A stretch of 64,000 nt of DNA. It comes from Bolinopsis microptera. Taxonomy: Eukaryota; Ctenophora; Tentaculata; Lobata; Bolinopsidae. The notes under the pieces were generated by a model that saw nothing but the letters and a program-made list of their open reading frames with translations, was not told the origin of the DNA and searched no databases. Where the stretch lies: the NCBI RefSeq assembly GCF_026151205.1, contig NC_087081.1, positions 17,089,058 through 17,153,057 of the forward strand. The letters are read 5' to 3'. Below, in pieces: positions 1-49,000 of the stretch; position 1 is the first letter of the stretch; each line of letters opens with the position of its first letter. The position numbers and the translations under genes are program-made.

Positions 1-21
1 TCTAATTAATTAACTAATAAC

Positions 22-132
22 CTTCAAGTTAGAAGGAAGTCTGTCAGCAGATAATGATCGTCTGTGTCTTGATAAGCGAACATGAGTTGTAGGGGGAGCT
101 GTACTGGCCTGTCTTTCCAGTGTTTCTGTTAC
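22..132 (-). CDS. Candidate exon, unidentified minus-strand gene
   Basis: A 111-nt open segment in phase 0-0, between an acceptor (gacag before position 132) and a donor gttatt (21 downward). It reads VTETLERQ... then SRHRRSLSADRLP. The Ser/Arg-rich basic stretch and lack of stops look coding, but I recognise no family. It may belong with the candidate exons at 1741-1804 and 3981-4096 on the same strand, although the phases do not join 1741-1804 directly to this one, so an exon would be missing between them. Chance is possible. Confidence 0.35.
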
Positions 133-139
133 CTGTCTT

Positions 140-320
140 TGTAGTGCTGAGGGGGTATTAGTGTATTAATTAGTGTATTAATTAGTGTATTAATTAGTGT
201 ATTAATTAGTGTATTAATTAGTGTATTAATTAGTGTATTATATGTGTATTAATTAGTATTTTAGTATATTATATGTGTATTATATGTGTATTATATGTGT
301 ATTATATGTGTATTATTATG
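140..320. repeat. AT-rich 12-bp tandem repeat
   Basis: Units of agtgtattaatt, about seven copies, passing into a degenerate atgtgtatt series. It begins directly beside the acceptor of the candidate exon at 22-132. Confidence 0.85.
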
Positions 321-555
321 AGTGATACTAGCTCATTATAGGGATTATATAATAACTATAAATGAAATGGAACGAAAAGTAAATGTATATTTTGAGAACC
401 AAGGCACTGTTATATATATATGTAATAAAAAGTTTTTAGAGAAAAATCAGGAAAATGAGTAATGCTACAAATCCTTCATTTATACTTCTTATTTCTGAAA
501 AAATAACAGAAATTAATAACATTTTTCCGTTTTAAACTATCAAAAAACTAAATCA

Positions 556-1315
556 GTCACCCCCAGTTATACGTTACCCCAGCATTACCCAATACCCAGT
601 TATACGTTACCCCAGCATTACCCAGTTATACGTTACCCCAGCATTATCCAGTTATACGTTACCCCAGCATTACCCAGTTATACGTTACCCCAGCATTACC
701 CAGTTATAAGTTACCCCAGAATTACCCAGTTATACGTTACCCCAGTATTACCCAGTTATACGTTACCCCAGCATTACCCAGTTATACGTTACCCCAGCAT
801 TACCCAGTTATATGTTACCCCAGCATTACCCAGTTATACGTTACCCCAGCATTATCCAGTTATACGTTACCCCAGCATTATCCAGTTATACGTTACCCCA
901 GCATTACCCAGTTTTACGTTACCCCAGCATTACCCAGTTTTACGTTACCCCAGCATTACCCAGTTATACGTTACCCCAGCATTACCCAGTTATACGTTAC
1001 CCCAGCATTACCCAGTTATACGTTGCCCCAGCATTACCCAGTTATACGTTACCCCAGCATTACCCAGTTATACATTACCCCAGCATTACCCAGTTATACA
1101 TTACCCCAGCATTACCCAGTTATACGTTACCTCAGCATTACCCAGTTTTACGTTACCCCAGCATTACCCAGTTATACGTTACCCCAGCATTACCCAGTTA
1201 TACGTTACCCCAGCATTACCCAGTTTTACGTTACCCCAGCATTACCCAGTTATACGTTACCCCAGCATTACCCAGTTTTACGTTACCCCAGCATTACCCA
1301 GTACTTACTAAGAAG
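556..1315. repeat. 26-bp minisatellite
   Basis: About 29 copies of a 26-bp unit built on gttaccccagcattaccc plus agttatac, with occasional single-base variants (atac/acgt, ttta). Since 26 is not a multiple of 3, all three frames are open over long stretches and give repetitive peptides; these are not genes. Confidence 0.95.
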
Positions 1316-1319
1316 GTCT

Positions 1320-1740
1320 AAATATATTCACATGTGAAGTAGATAAGGTGTGTAATGTAATACCTATTGTGTACCTGTAATGTAGCCACTAATTCTAGAC
1401 ACCTTATATTACACAGGGTATTGGTGCATGATGCAGATTACAGAGAGATAACGTGAACCGTTTTAGAATATCATACCGGATATCATAAAAGAAAGGAAGT
1501 TATTCAACCAGTTCAATTTATCTGCTCTTAATCTTTATTTCTTTGAATAGCAAATACTAATTTCTGAAACAACAACTAAGCTGACTCTCAAAAAGAAGTA
1601 TTGAGGGTCATAAAGAGTGGTGCACCAGTTCTTTTAACACTGTTTTCACAGTAATCATAAGATTATTTAATATTATATTGTATTTACCCCGTATTTCCTT
1701 CTCCGTATAATAACCCTAACTTAAGATAGTGAGAACTTAC
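1320..1740. other. Unassigned AT-rich sequence
   Basis: No convincing gene. A possible minus-strand acceptor (ctacattacag near 1375) is followed by a short open stretch that soon stops. Nothing else stands out. Confidence 0.5.
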
Positions 1741-1804
1741 TTCGCTGCTTAGCGTGAAGAGAACCCTCCTTCAGCAATCCGATATCTTCCTTCAGGGTTG
1801 ATGC
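1741..1804 (-). CDS. Candidate coiled-coil exon, unidentified gene
   Basis: A 64-nt segment between a good acceptor (ttcttcaaacag) and a consensus donor (gtaagt) on the minus strand. It reads ASTLKEDIGLLKEG then SLHAKQR, a short amphipathic, heptad-like stretch. It starts in phase 0 and ends in phase 1. The good splice signals and unbroken amphipathic reading support a real small exon; its family is not recognised. Confidence 0.4.
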
Positions 1805-2774
1805 CTGTTTGAAGAAGTACATTAACAGGTTATCTAAATACTGTATGTGATATTCCAACATTTTACTTTCTACAATACTGTAGCAAAGTCTGCCACTGAC
1901 TCAATACAATAGCTGACAACAGTTACCTGTTTATGAGAGTTAACAAGGAATACATGGCAGATAAGTTTGAGGGACTGTAGAGAGAGCTCAGTGATGTAGA
2001 GGAGAGAGGAGGAGGAGTAGTCTAGAGGCGCGGCGTTAAAGGAGTAGGGGGACTGGAACGAGAAGGGTATACCTGACAGTAATTATAATAATTAATTGTA
2101 ATCTTACTATATATAAAGCGAGACGATATATATATATGGATCCGTGCCATTTTACTGACACCACGGCATCAACTTTAACGCGACTTTCCGCAAAAACCGT
2201 AAAAGATATAAAACTGAAACTTTTTTGACTGGGTCAAATGCTTTTATGCTTTTCAAATCAGCATGAAAAAATAAAAAATTGGCCAAGAAATAGGAGTTTT
2301 AGAGCCCAAAATTTGGACCCCCAAATGGTGTCAAAAACGCGAATTAAATAGGTAATAATTATTTTAGTCTCTTGAGTCTTGACACCATTTTAGGGTTATA
2401 CGGGTTCCTGCTAGTTATAACTAATACTAATTGAATGAATTATAAATGTGACGTGGTATGTAGATGAGATACTAAACTAACCTTTTATAAGACCCGTCTC
2501 ACTCAGCAAGTTAATGGAACAGTTGTGAATTGCAACGTTAATCCTCCTGAAGTTTACAAGTTATTGTTAACTACTTGTTAATCTCAGTAGTTGTTACTTT
2601 CTCAGCAGTTGTTTAATAGATTGGATAAAAGGTTTCATCCCAAGCAAATAACCAAAAATTTCGCCAGACTGCACGAATGGAAATAAGGGTATTTGGGATT
2701 TGAACCCCTAAAAATGGTGTTGGAAAATCTTTTAGGTGGATTACGGTTCTTAATACAGAGTAAAGTAAATTTAG
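1805..2774. other. Unassigned sequence between candidate exons
   Basis: AT-rich DNA with a short purine-rich patch (1975-2060) and an alternating TA run (2128-2137). I see no coding segment with paired splice sites. Confidence 0.5.
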
Positions 2775-4012
2775 CTGCAGTGACTTTACAAGCCAAGTCT
2801 CTAGCTTACTAACCTGGGAGTGACTTTACAAGCCAAGTCTCTAGCTTACTAACCTTGGAGTGACTTTACAAGCCAAGTCTCTAGCTTACTAACCTAGCAG
2901 TGACTTTACAAGCCAAGTCTCTAGCTTACTAACCTGGCAGTGACTTTACAAGCCAAGTCTCTAGCTTACTAACCTGGGGGCTGGGAGTGACTTTACAAGC
3001 CAAGTCTCTAGCTTACTAACCTGGGAGTGACTTTACAAGCCAAGTCTCTAGCTTACTAACCTGGCAGTGACTTTACAAGCCAAGTCTCTAGCTTACTAAC
3101 CTGGCAGTGACTTTACAAGCCAAGTCTCTAGCTTACTAACCTGGCAGTGACTTTACAAGCCAAGTCTCTAGCTTACTAACCTGGGAGTGACTTTACAAGC
3201 CAAGTCTCTAGCTTACTAACCTGGGAGTGACTTTACAAGCCAAGTCTCTAGCTTACTAACCTGGCAGCGACTTTACAAGCCAAGTCTCTAGCTTACTAAC
3301 CTTGGAGTGACTTTACAAGCTAAGTCTCTAGCTTACTAACCTGGGAGAGACTTTACAAGCCAAGTCTCTAGCTTACTAACCTGGGAGTGACTTTACAAGC
3401 CAAGTCTCTAACTTACTAACCTGGGAGTGACTTTACAAGCCAAGTCTCTAGCTTACTAACCTGGGAGTGACTTTACAAGCCAAGTCTCTAGCATACTAAC
3501 CTGGGAGTGACTTTACAAGCCAAGTCTCTAGCTTACTAACCTGGCAGTGACTTTACAAGCCAAGTCTCTAGCTTACTAACCTGGCAGTGACTTTACAAGC
3601 CAAGTCTCTAGCTTACTAACCTGGCAGTGACTTTACAAGCCAAGTCTCTAGCTTACTAACCTTGGAGTGACTTTACAAGCCAAGTCTCTAGCTTACTAAC
3701 CTGGGAGTGACTTTACAAGCCAAGTCTCTAGCTTACTAACCTTGGAGTGACTTTACAAGCCAAGTCTCTAGCTTACTAACCTTGGAGTGACTTTACAAGC
3801 CAAGTCTCTAGCTTACTAACCTGGGAGTGACTTTACAAGCCAAGTCTCTAGCTTACTAACCTGGGAGTGACTTTACAAGCCAAGTCTCTAGCTTACTAAC
3901 CTTGGAGTGACTTTACAAGCCAAGTCTCTAGCTTACTAACCTGGGAGTGACTTTACAAGCCAAGTCTCTAGCTTACTAACCTGGCAGTGACTTTACAAGC
4001 CAAGTCTCTAGC
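2775..4012. repeat. 40-bp minisatellite derived from an exon end plus donor
   Basis: About 31 copies of a 40-bp unit (plus strand agtgactttacaagccaag, then tctctagcttactaacctgg). On the minus strand each unit contains the last bases of the candidate exon at 3981-4096 followed by the donor-like cag|gttagtaag, so the array looks like repeated copies of an exon-intron border. Confidence 0.9.
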
Positions 4013-4096
4013 CGCCCAGTGAAGAGCCGCATCAGAACAGAACTTGTTCACTAACACATTTCCAAAATAGTCGACTTCATAACTTCTACCAGACAT
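3981..4096 (-). CDS. Candidate first exon with start codon, unidentified gene
   Basis: Starting at an ATG (4096-4094), the minus strand reads MSGRSYEVDYFGNV, then NKFCSDAALHWAA, then RDLACKVTA, and reaches a donor-like cag|gttagt at 3980. The ALHWAA core resembles the first helix of an ankyrin repeat, but one motif is not enough for a family call. Alternative donors exist (gtaaag a few bases earlier). The 40-bp array starts inside this exon and repeats its end. Confidence 0.4.
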
Positions 4097-4099
4097 GTA

Positions 4100-5660
4100 C
4101 CTATCAAATAGTTAAATAAGAGGGAGATAATATTGTGCAGAAAATGTGATTTCACAGATAAAAAATCACATTTTCTATCATAACTTTAAAATGCAGCATT
4201 TAAGGGTGTATTTATATTCATAACTCACAAATAAATATGCTAGTTGCGGTTATTTTGCACACTTCCAAAAGTCTCTAGCACATTCCTATCGAAATTTAAG
4301 ATCTGATTTTAAATCTGTAAAAATGAAAAACGAAAACTATGCCTATTTGTTGTTTGACATTGAGGAGCAAAAGATCAACTTTTCAGATGAATAAACACAT
4401 TTTTGAGGGCATCAAAAATTGCGCCAGGATTCAGAGAATAATTTCATGTTAAGCATCTAAACAATCTGATGTTCCTTGATGGACTTTTTGGTCAAAACAA
4501 GCCTGAAAAGTAAAATTATTACTTGATGACTTAAAAATTCATAAAAACTCAGCCTTTTCAGATATATTAATAATACGATATTAAGATTTTACATGCATAC
4601 AGAAATAAATGTTCTCCAAACAAATTTTGGAAACGGTGCGCTAGACGGTCACTAAACTTCCTGTGAGATCATTTGGGTTTGCCGACACAAACCCCTGTTT
4701 TGGTGTATACCCCTTAACAGGTAACCTTATCAGACGGTATTAAGAGGGATAACAGTTGGATGCTAGAGGCTCACTAATAATGTCAATTTAAATCAAGTCT
4801 GTCCATACAATCCGGACGGAGCTTTGATAGAATGAAAATCATGAAAATTTCCTATCGGTAGGACATTTTCAAATTTCATCTTTCGGTGACCCAAATTTCG
4901 CTGTTTTAACTGAATTTTTCTTGAATGATCATCTAACAGGGTCTTAGGTCACTGAGGATGACACAAGACACGATTGAAGTACTGAAAGTTCTATTCTCAA
5001 AGAAAGCTTTGATAAACGGAAAATCATCTGAATAGAAGAAAACATTTTTGAACATTTTTGAGGAGAAGCATTTCTGCCGTCTCCTTGTCTGCAATTTCGC
5101 GGGTTTTGACTGAATTTTTGGTCAGTGACCAATCAATGAGATTAGCGAGAGTGAAACAAGTTGCTATCGCCTATCAAGGTACTGGAATTGAACAAACATA
5201 TCCGGAAAACCTGGAAAGTAAATTAATAAAATATCTTGCTAACAAATTTCAACTTAACTTTTTGCTGTATCACGTCGTGATCCCCATTTTCGTTTCACTT
5301 TGTAGGTTTACAACCTACCAGGACGCGCGCCGAGTTGGACTCGTCGACGGTCCCAATATATGGAACAGATATTTTACGAGTATCACCCGTTAAATTTCAC
5401 TAAGTGGAGTTTCACTAGTATCCTAGCGAAAGCCACGATACAGCCGTGCACTCTTGCACAACATGTGAAAAAATTGTTGTGATTGTTTGTAAAAAATTTT
5501 TGAATATAGTTCTAGTTAAACATTTTTTCAAAAATAATTGAAATATATTGTTATTTAGTTCATTAGAACTCGAGTATCACAACTGAAAATTAATTATGTT
5601 AGGTTTAATTACCTAATTTATAGTAAATTAATATACATTTTACCCAGTAAGCGTTACTTT
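4100..5660. other. Diverged repetitive sequence without a gene
   Basis: Two similar but diverged stretches (about 4812-4925 and 5004-5130) share words such as agctttgata, acattttt and tttt(g/a)actgaattttt, suggesting an old tandem duplication of about 190 bp. Open frames here are short and overlap on both strands; none has a recognisable domain. Confidence 0.4.
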
Positions 5661-5684
5661 TTCACTTAATCATGATCATAAGTT

Positions 5685-6325
5685 TTTGTGCCACTGCGGG
5701 CTTGCTTGCTTCACAAATAAAGAAAAGTCATTTTTACCGCCACTGCAAGCGCAAGGGCTTCGGATATAGCAACTTCACTTTGTTAATTGACGATGCAAAC
5801 TTTTTAGCCAAAAGGGCAAAGCTGAAAGCTTTGTTGTCATTTCGAAGCGAAGCAAGCTCGTGGCAATGCGCGCTCACGTCAAAACGACGATGTCCTTAAT
5901 TATAGCCAGACTGGGACCTTATATTAAGCTATTTTGATAAACATAATTGATCATGAAACTGAAATTATGGTGGCCGAATGACAGGCTGAGTGTTGACCAT
6001 TGTTAATGGTTTGGGCTGGCGCGAAATGTCTTGAACGAAAAACAATTTTTGTCATACGCGTGCGCGCGCGATAGTCTTGCATTTTTTAATTTAGATGCTT
6101 ATGTAAAATGATCGCTCCAACTAAATCGCTCGCCAAAATTTTAAGAAAATTCTTGTAGAAAGGCCCTGAAGGTTTATAGTTTAAAAGTAATCTAGTTCGA
6201 TGTATTTTTGGACGCTAATTCCGAATCACTCCCCATTGCATGTTGCTCTATCCAGAGCCCTTGCGCTTGCAGTAGCGCGCGCCCGCCTTGTTGTGAAACA
6301 AGCGCGCCCGCAGTGGCGCGAAAGC
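5685..6325. repeat. GC-rich inverted repeat segment, possible degenerate foldback element
   Basis: A motif close to gccactgcgggc followed by gcttg and ttcaca occurs at 5689-5715 and again, in reverse complement, at 6283-6318. Related GC-rich words (gccactgcaagcgc, gtagcgcgcgcc) lie between. This looks like a decayed inverted-repeat element of about 600 bp inside AT-rich DNA. No transposase remnant was seen. Confidence 0.35.
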
Positions 6326-7041
6326 ACATGGTTAGGTGAACTCCCCATGCATGACGTAGTGTATAAAAATGCTTCCCTGGAAAGTTATGGGCAAAAAACT
6401 GTTTTGGTCACGTGACAGGCTAGTAAAAAACAAATTTGATTGATTATGGATTAGGGCTGATAATTTTTGGGCGAGCGAATTAGTAAGAGCCGTATTGTAC
6501 TGGAAGCTAGTAAAAGAACCGTGCACAGGGATTGGCGTGCGCTGCCAGGTAATTCGTATATGTTTACTTATCTTATTGGTGTGACAAAGCTATCTTCATG
6601 CTTCATGAAGATGCGTAAATGTTATTACTCGCCTGCACTTTTGTAGTGTATGATAATACAGTAGGCAAATTATAGAAATTTAAAAACCATAACATGAATT
6701 AATTGACTTGCTTTCATATATTGTGTTAAAAGATTATATGTTGAAGTCATTATTGTAACGGTACATTAAAGTGAAGTAAAGTAAGTAAAGTAAAAATTAT
6801 GACATAACATCATCACACATGTCTAAAAAGTATCAAATCACTATATGGCAAAATATAAATATCTTACCACCAAAATTAATAAATTATTAACTACAACTTT
6901 ATTAAAAAATTTCATATAAATTCAAAAAAAGCATCCCCAAAAGATATAACCCTATTCATACTTCCCAGTGGAATAAAGATTTATAAAACGCTTTTTTGCC
7001 ACAAAAGGGTGGTCTCTTTATTACTAACATAACTAGGTCCT
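6326..7041. other. Unassigned AT-rich sequence, possible 3' region of the adjacent LINE
   Basis: No gene seen. A short palindrome (atcttcatg/cttcatgaagat near 6591) and a gtaaagtaagtaaag run (6773-6797) are present. Since the LINE fragment at 7042-7338 points left, part of this stretch may be its untranslated tail. Confidence 0.35.
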
Positions 7042-7338
7042 TCAGGCTTCAATTCTCCCTAATACTTCATTTGAAACATTCCAAAATTGTGAATCATTAG
7101 AAATATCCTTAGAAATCATATCTTTCTTAAACCCTTCTAATTTAATCTTAAAACTTAAAACATTCACCGAGTTCTTAACATCTGGAGGGAGTTTGTTCCA
7201 GTAAGGAATAACTCGCTCTGGAAGAAATGAACTTTGGAGATTCCTAATCTTTGCCATACTCTTACAACATCTGTTGGATGATACAAGATTAAGACCAGAT
7301 CTGCTCACTTTGAACAAGTCTGAGCCGTACTCGGTCAA
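7042..7338 (-). pseudogene. C-terminal tail of a non-LTR retrotransposon reverse transcriptase
   Basis: The minus strand encodes about 98 residues ending at 7042. It matches the region after the RT domain in CR1/Jockey-type LINE proteins: SGLNLVSS, a basic segment, then FLPERVIPYWNKLPPDV and SFKIKLEGF. The WNxLPxxV...SF+..L pattern is the familiar C-terminal signature. The RT core is absent, so this is a 5'-truncated relic. The name follows family knowledge, not a search. Confidence 0.6.
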
Positions 7339-7514
7339 ACCATTAATAAGACCAGATAAACCATTATTAGAACCAGATAAAATGATATATATCTATTTTT
7401 AAACTGATATTTAATAAACTATTAAAGATTGAGGTGACTTATTTGTAAATTTCCATATGGTAGCCTTCAGAAGAAAACGATAAAAAATTTAACATTAACC
7501 TTATTAATTCCTAC

Positions 7515-7764
7515 CAGTGGTGTAACGTTGCCTGTAGGCACCCCCTGCTGCCCCCTCCCCTTTTGGCGCCCCTACCTAAAATTGAACAAATTAGATGATT
7601 TTAGAGGATACGCCGGTAAAATCTCTAAAAAAGTGTGTTTTGCTAGCACCGTAGTTAAGTTTTTCGAAATTGTCCCACATTCAAACGACGATTTGGCGCC
7701 CCCCTAAGATTGCGCCCCCCCCCCCTGCACAGGGGTGTCGGCGGGGCCTTCCGTTACATCACTG
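7515..7764. mobile_element. 250-bp non-autonomous hAT-type element with 8-bp target duplication
   Basis: The left end cagtggtgtaacg is mirrored by the right end cgttacatcactg (12 of 13 bases). It is flanked by attcctac (7507-7514) and atccctac (7765-7772), an 8-bp duplication with one mismatch. Terminal inverted repeats beginning CAGTGG and 8-bp duplications are hAT hallmarks. The interior is C-rich and non-coding. The same ends recur at 50319-50363 and in part at 31841-31965. Confidence 0.75.
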
Positions 7765-7979
7765 ATCCCTACACCCTTTATTAACTGCGGACCTCAGGTT
7801 TTTGTCTTTATAAACAACCATTGAAGATATTGCAGAGTGACGCCCTTATCATACGTGTCCATATGAAATTTTAGCTGGTGTAATGACTACCCCACTTTTT
7901 TGTGAGCAATAGTGTAGCAGAATCTAATAATAAAGATTAATTGTTATCAGTGTCTTGCAGAATGAAATTTTGAACAACC

Positions 7980-44910
<36,931 letters not shown>

Positions 44911-46099
44911 CTTGATATGTGACGTCACTACACGTGATGTGTGACGTCACTACATTCTTTGTTACTAACCCTAAACTTAAGCACTTTTTTAAGAAGTCCC
45001 CACTTTTCCTACATTTTACATCTTTTTAGAAGTTCTCTAAATTGATTAATTGAATTGAAAATTAAATGGGCATTTTTAGTCGTGCCACAACATTGAACTG
45101 AGCGTGTTAATATATATATATATCACTCTACACTCGAACTTCGAAATTTTCTAAAAGTTCATATTGAAACTGACTTTGTTACGCTGACATGGGGTTAAAA
45201 TCAGCGAAATACTGTTTCGATCACGTGACATGACCATAGAAGTTATGAGGAGGTTTGTCTAATTTCTCATTAGGGTTATAGGGTTTAGGCATAGCTTCAG
45301 TTAGGGATTGGGTCGTTATGGTTAGAGTTGGGTTTAGGGTTTTGAATAGCTCCTCAGGGGCCCTCTACAGAACGAGTATTTGTCACGTGATAGTCGAGTG
45401 CAGAGTAATATGATTTAATCATCAGGCAAATTCAATATTATTTGAGTAAATGAGAATTTTGTTATATTATATTGGATCATTTCTTTTTTTAATTTGTCCG
45501 ACTATAAAATAAACTATTGGGATAAATTGAGTAAAACAAAACAAAAACCAAACCTTAAATCACCAGAATTGAGAAGCAGAAAATCGACAATAGCAAATTT
45601 TATATTCATTCAGACACTAAACCGGATATTAAGTAAGAAAAGTGGTTCTCTACTAAGAATAGATAAACTTCATTAGTACTACTACTACTAGTAGAGTATA
45701 ATCAAGTGGTAATATAGGCTTAATTAAAGTTAAATTAATGATCAGACTTCTTTGTTATTTTAAAGTCAACATGGATATTGTTTTGAGCCATTTAAAACCT
45801 GTTAAATATTACAAGTTTACTTGAACCTATTGAATATTAAAAATAAACTTGAACCCATTAAATATTTCAAGTACATTTGACATCAAAGAACCTAAACCTG
45901 TAAAGGCAAAGTATATAATCATAATGGTAATAAATTATACGAAATAAATTAAAAATTAAAAATAGATATAAAGAAATGAAACTGCAGTATTATTTCAATT
46001 AAAATCCTAATTTCACTATATAAATTAAAACTGTCTCACAAGATCTTGTGGAGCTCGTCAGCAAGTTCGTCAAATAATTATAATTATAAATAGTTTAAT
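44911..46099. other. Convergent intergenic region
   Basis: Lies between the stop codons of the plus-strand cyclase and the minus-strand DNMT1. It should hold both 3' UTRs. Candidate plus-strand poly(A) signals AATAAA occur at about 45508 and 45842; no clear minus-strand signal was seen. A tandem pair of the cyclase's last codons (cattctttgttactaaccct at 44882 and 44952) flanks a CRE-like gtgacgtcactacacgtgat. Confidence 0.5.
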
Positions 46100-49000
46100 T
46101 TAATCTTCAGTTTCTCTTAACTGTGAAACTGCTTTGAGAGATATTGCTATTTCGTCACCAATAGCTCTGGACAAGGGCGGAGGGACTGCGTTACCAATCT
46201 GCAAAAATGCCAATAAACACACGTGATTTTATCTAACATAAGGGACACGTGAGGTCATCAAATATACGCGTGACGTCGTTAAAACCAATCACGTGACGTC
46301 ATTATATATATTATATAATCACGTGACGTCATTATATATATATTATATAATCACGTGACGTCATTATATATATTATATAATCACGTGACGTCATTATATA
46401 TATCATATAATCACGTGACGTCATTATATATATTATATAATCACGTGACGTCATTATATATATTATATAATCACGTGACGTCATTATATATATATAATCA
46501 CGTGACGTCATTATATATATTATATAATCACGTGACGTCATTATATATATTATATAATCACGTGACGTCATTATATATATTATATAATCACGTGACGTCA
46601 TTATATATATTATATAATCACGTGACGTCATTATATATATTATATAATCACGTGACGTCATTATATATATTATATAATCACGTGACGTCATTATATATAT
46701 TATATAATCACGTGACGTCATTATATATATTATATAATCACGTGACGTCATTATTTATATTATATAATCACGTGACGTCATTATATATATTATATAATCA
46801 CGTGACGTCATTATTTATATTATATAATCACGTGACGTCATTATATATATTATATAATCACGTGACGTCATTATATATATTATATAATCACGTGACGTCA
46901 TTATATATATTATATAATCACGTGACGTCATTATATATTATATAATCACGTGACGTCATTATATATATTATATAATCACGTGACGTCATTATATATATTA
47001 TATAATCACGTGACGTCATTATATATTATATAATCACGTGACGTCATTACAGAATCAGATGACGTCACACAAAAAACCTGTCGGTGTTTGTCGGTGAGGT
47101 TGCCGTAGAACTTGTAAGTATCAGGGAAGCCCTGTGAGCGGGCACACTCCCTCACAGACACTACACGATGCTGCTCCGGGTGCAATACTCGTCCTGGTCG
47201 TAGTTATAACGTGAGCAATTAATTTATTAGTTATAAAGTGAAAGACAGTGGATTGTTAACACTAAGCAGGCTGTACCCCGTGATTAGTAAAGTGGATTGT
47301 TAAAACTAAGCAGGCTGTACCCCGTGATGCCCATATAAGGACTAACCTTGCTTGCCCATGGGTTCAGGATTAGTGATAGTGGTTGAGAAGTAGCCGTCCC
47401 AGAAGACCCTGCCGTAGAGCCCTGCCCAGTTGTTGTGCCGGTTACCAGTGTGGGGTAAACACCACGGTATCAGGGTGCACGTCTGCTTATCCATGGGGGA
47501 GCACTTCTTACCTGCAGAGCAACTAGTTACAGAGAACACTTCTTACCTGCAGAGCAAATAGTTACAGAGAGCACTTCTTACCTGCAGAGCAAATAGTTGT
47601 GAGGGTGTACCACCCACTCTTTCAAATACTGTCAATACCTACAATATACATATCCTACCCACTCTTTCAAATACTGTCAATACCTACAATCTACATATCC
47701 TACTCACTGTTTCAAATACTGTCAATACCTACAATCTACATATCCTACTCACTGTTTCAAATACTGTCAATACCTACAATCTACATATCCTACTCACTCT
47801 TTCAAATACTGTCAATACCTACAATCTACATATCCAACCCACTGTTTCAAATACTGTCAATACCTACAATCTACATATCCTACTCACTCTTTCAAATACT
47901 GTCAATACCTACAATCTACATATCCAACCCACTGTTTCAAATACTGTCAATACCTACAATCTACATATCCAACCCACTGTTTCAAATACTGTCAATACCT
48001 ACAATCTACATATCCTACTCACTGTTTCAAATACTGTCAATACCTACAATCTACATATCCTACTCACTCTTTCAAATACTGTCAATACCTACAATCTACA
48101 TATCCTACTCACTGTTTCAAATACTGTCAATACCTACAATCTACATATCCTACTCACTCTTTCAAATACTGTCAATACCTACAATCTACATATCCAACCC
48201 ACTGTTTCAAATACTGTCAATACCTACAATCTACATATCCTACTCACTCTTTCAAATACTGTCAATACCTACAATCTACATATCCAACCCACTGTTTCAA
48301 ATACTGTCAATACCTACAATCTACATATCCTACTCACTCTTTCAAATACTGTCAATACCTACAATCTACATATCCAACCCACTGTTTCAAATACTGTCAA
48401 TACCTACAATCTACATATCCTACTCACTGTTTCAAATACTGTCAATACCTACAATCTACATATCCTACTCACTCTTTCAAATACTGTCAATACCTACAAT
48501 CTACATATCCTACTCACTGTTTCAAATACTGTCAATACCTACAATCTACATATCCTACTCACTCTTTCAAATACTGTCAATACCTACAATCTACATATCC
48601 TACTCACTCTTTCAAATACTGTCAATACCTACAATCTACATATCCTACTCACTGTTTCAAATACTGTCAATACCTACAATCTACATATCCTACTCACTGT
48701 TTCAAATACTGTCAATACCTACAATCTACATATCCTACGGCACTATCGGGTTTAATCTCCGGAGTTGTACCACAGCTAATAACAGGGGTGTACACCCCTA
48801 ATAAGGATACTTATTATGTCAATAAAGGAGAAAGAGAAGGATAAACTTAGAAAGCATCAAAAAGAAAGAGAAAGAGAAAGAGAATGACCCTCAGCACAGC
48901 TGCAGACCCCCTTCATGGGCCCGTTCTTGAGGTCGTTGTGAGTGTAGACCAGTTTAGGAGTCTTCTTACCGTCTGGTAGCGTAACACTCACGTTAGGTAG

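Noticed and set aside
812-1337. Pro/Tyr/Leu repeat proteins
   Set aside because: 26-bp minisatellite artefact with several open frames.
2775-4012. CRISPR-like array of regular 40-bp repeats
   Set aside because: No variable spacers, units are contiguous, and the genome is eukaryotic.
45290-45350. Telomere-like ttaggg words
   Set aside because: Irregular, few, and not tandem.
46332-46945. Repeat frames on both strands
   Set aside because: Palindromic 30-bp unit makes both strands open; not coding.
47599-48801. 400-codon plus-strand open frame
   Set aside because: Translation of the 45-bp minisatellite in a DNMT1 intron, opposite strand to the gene.
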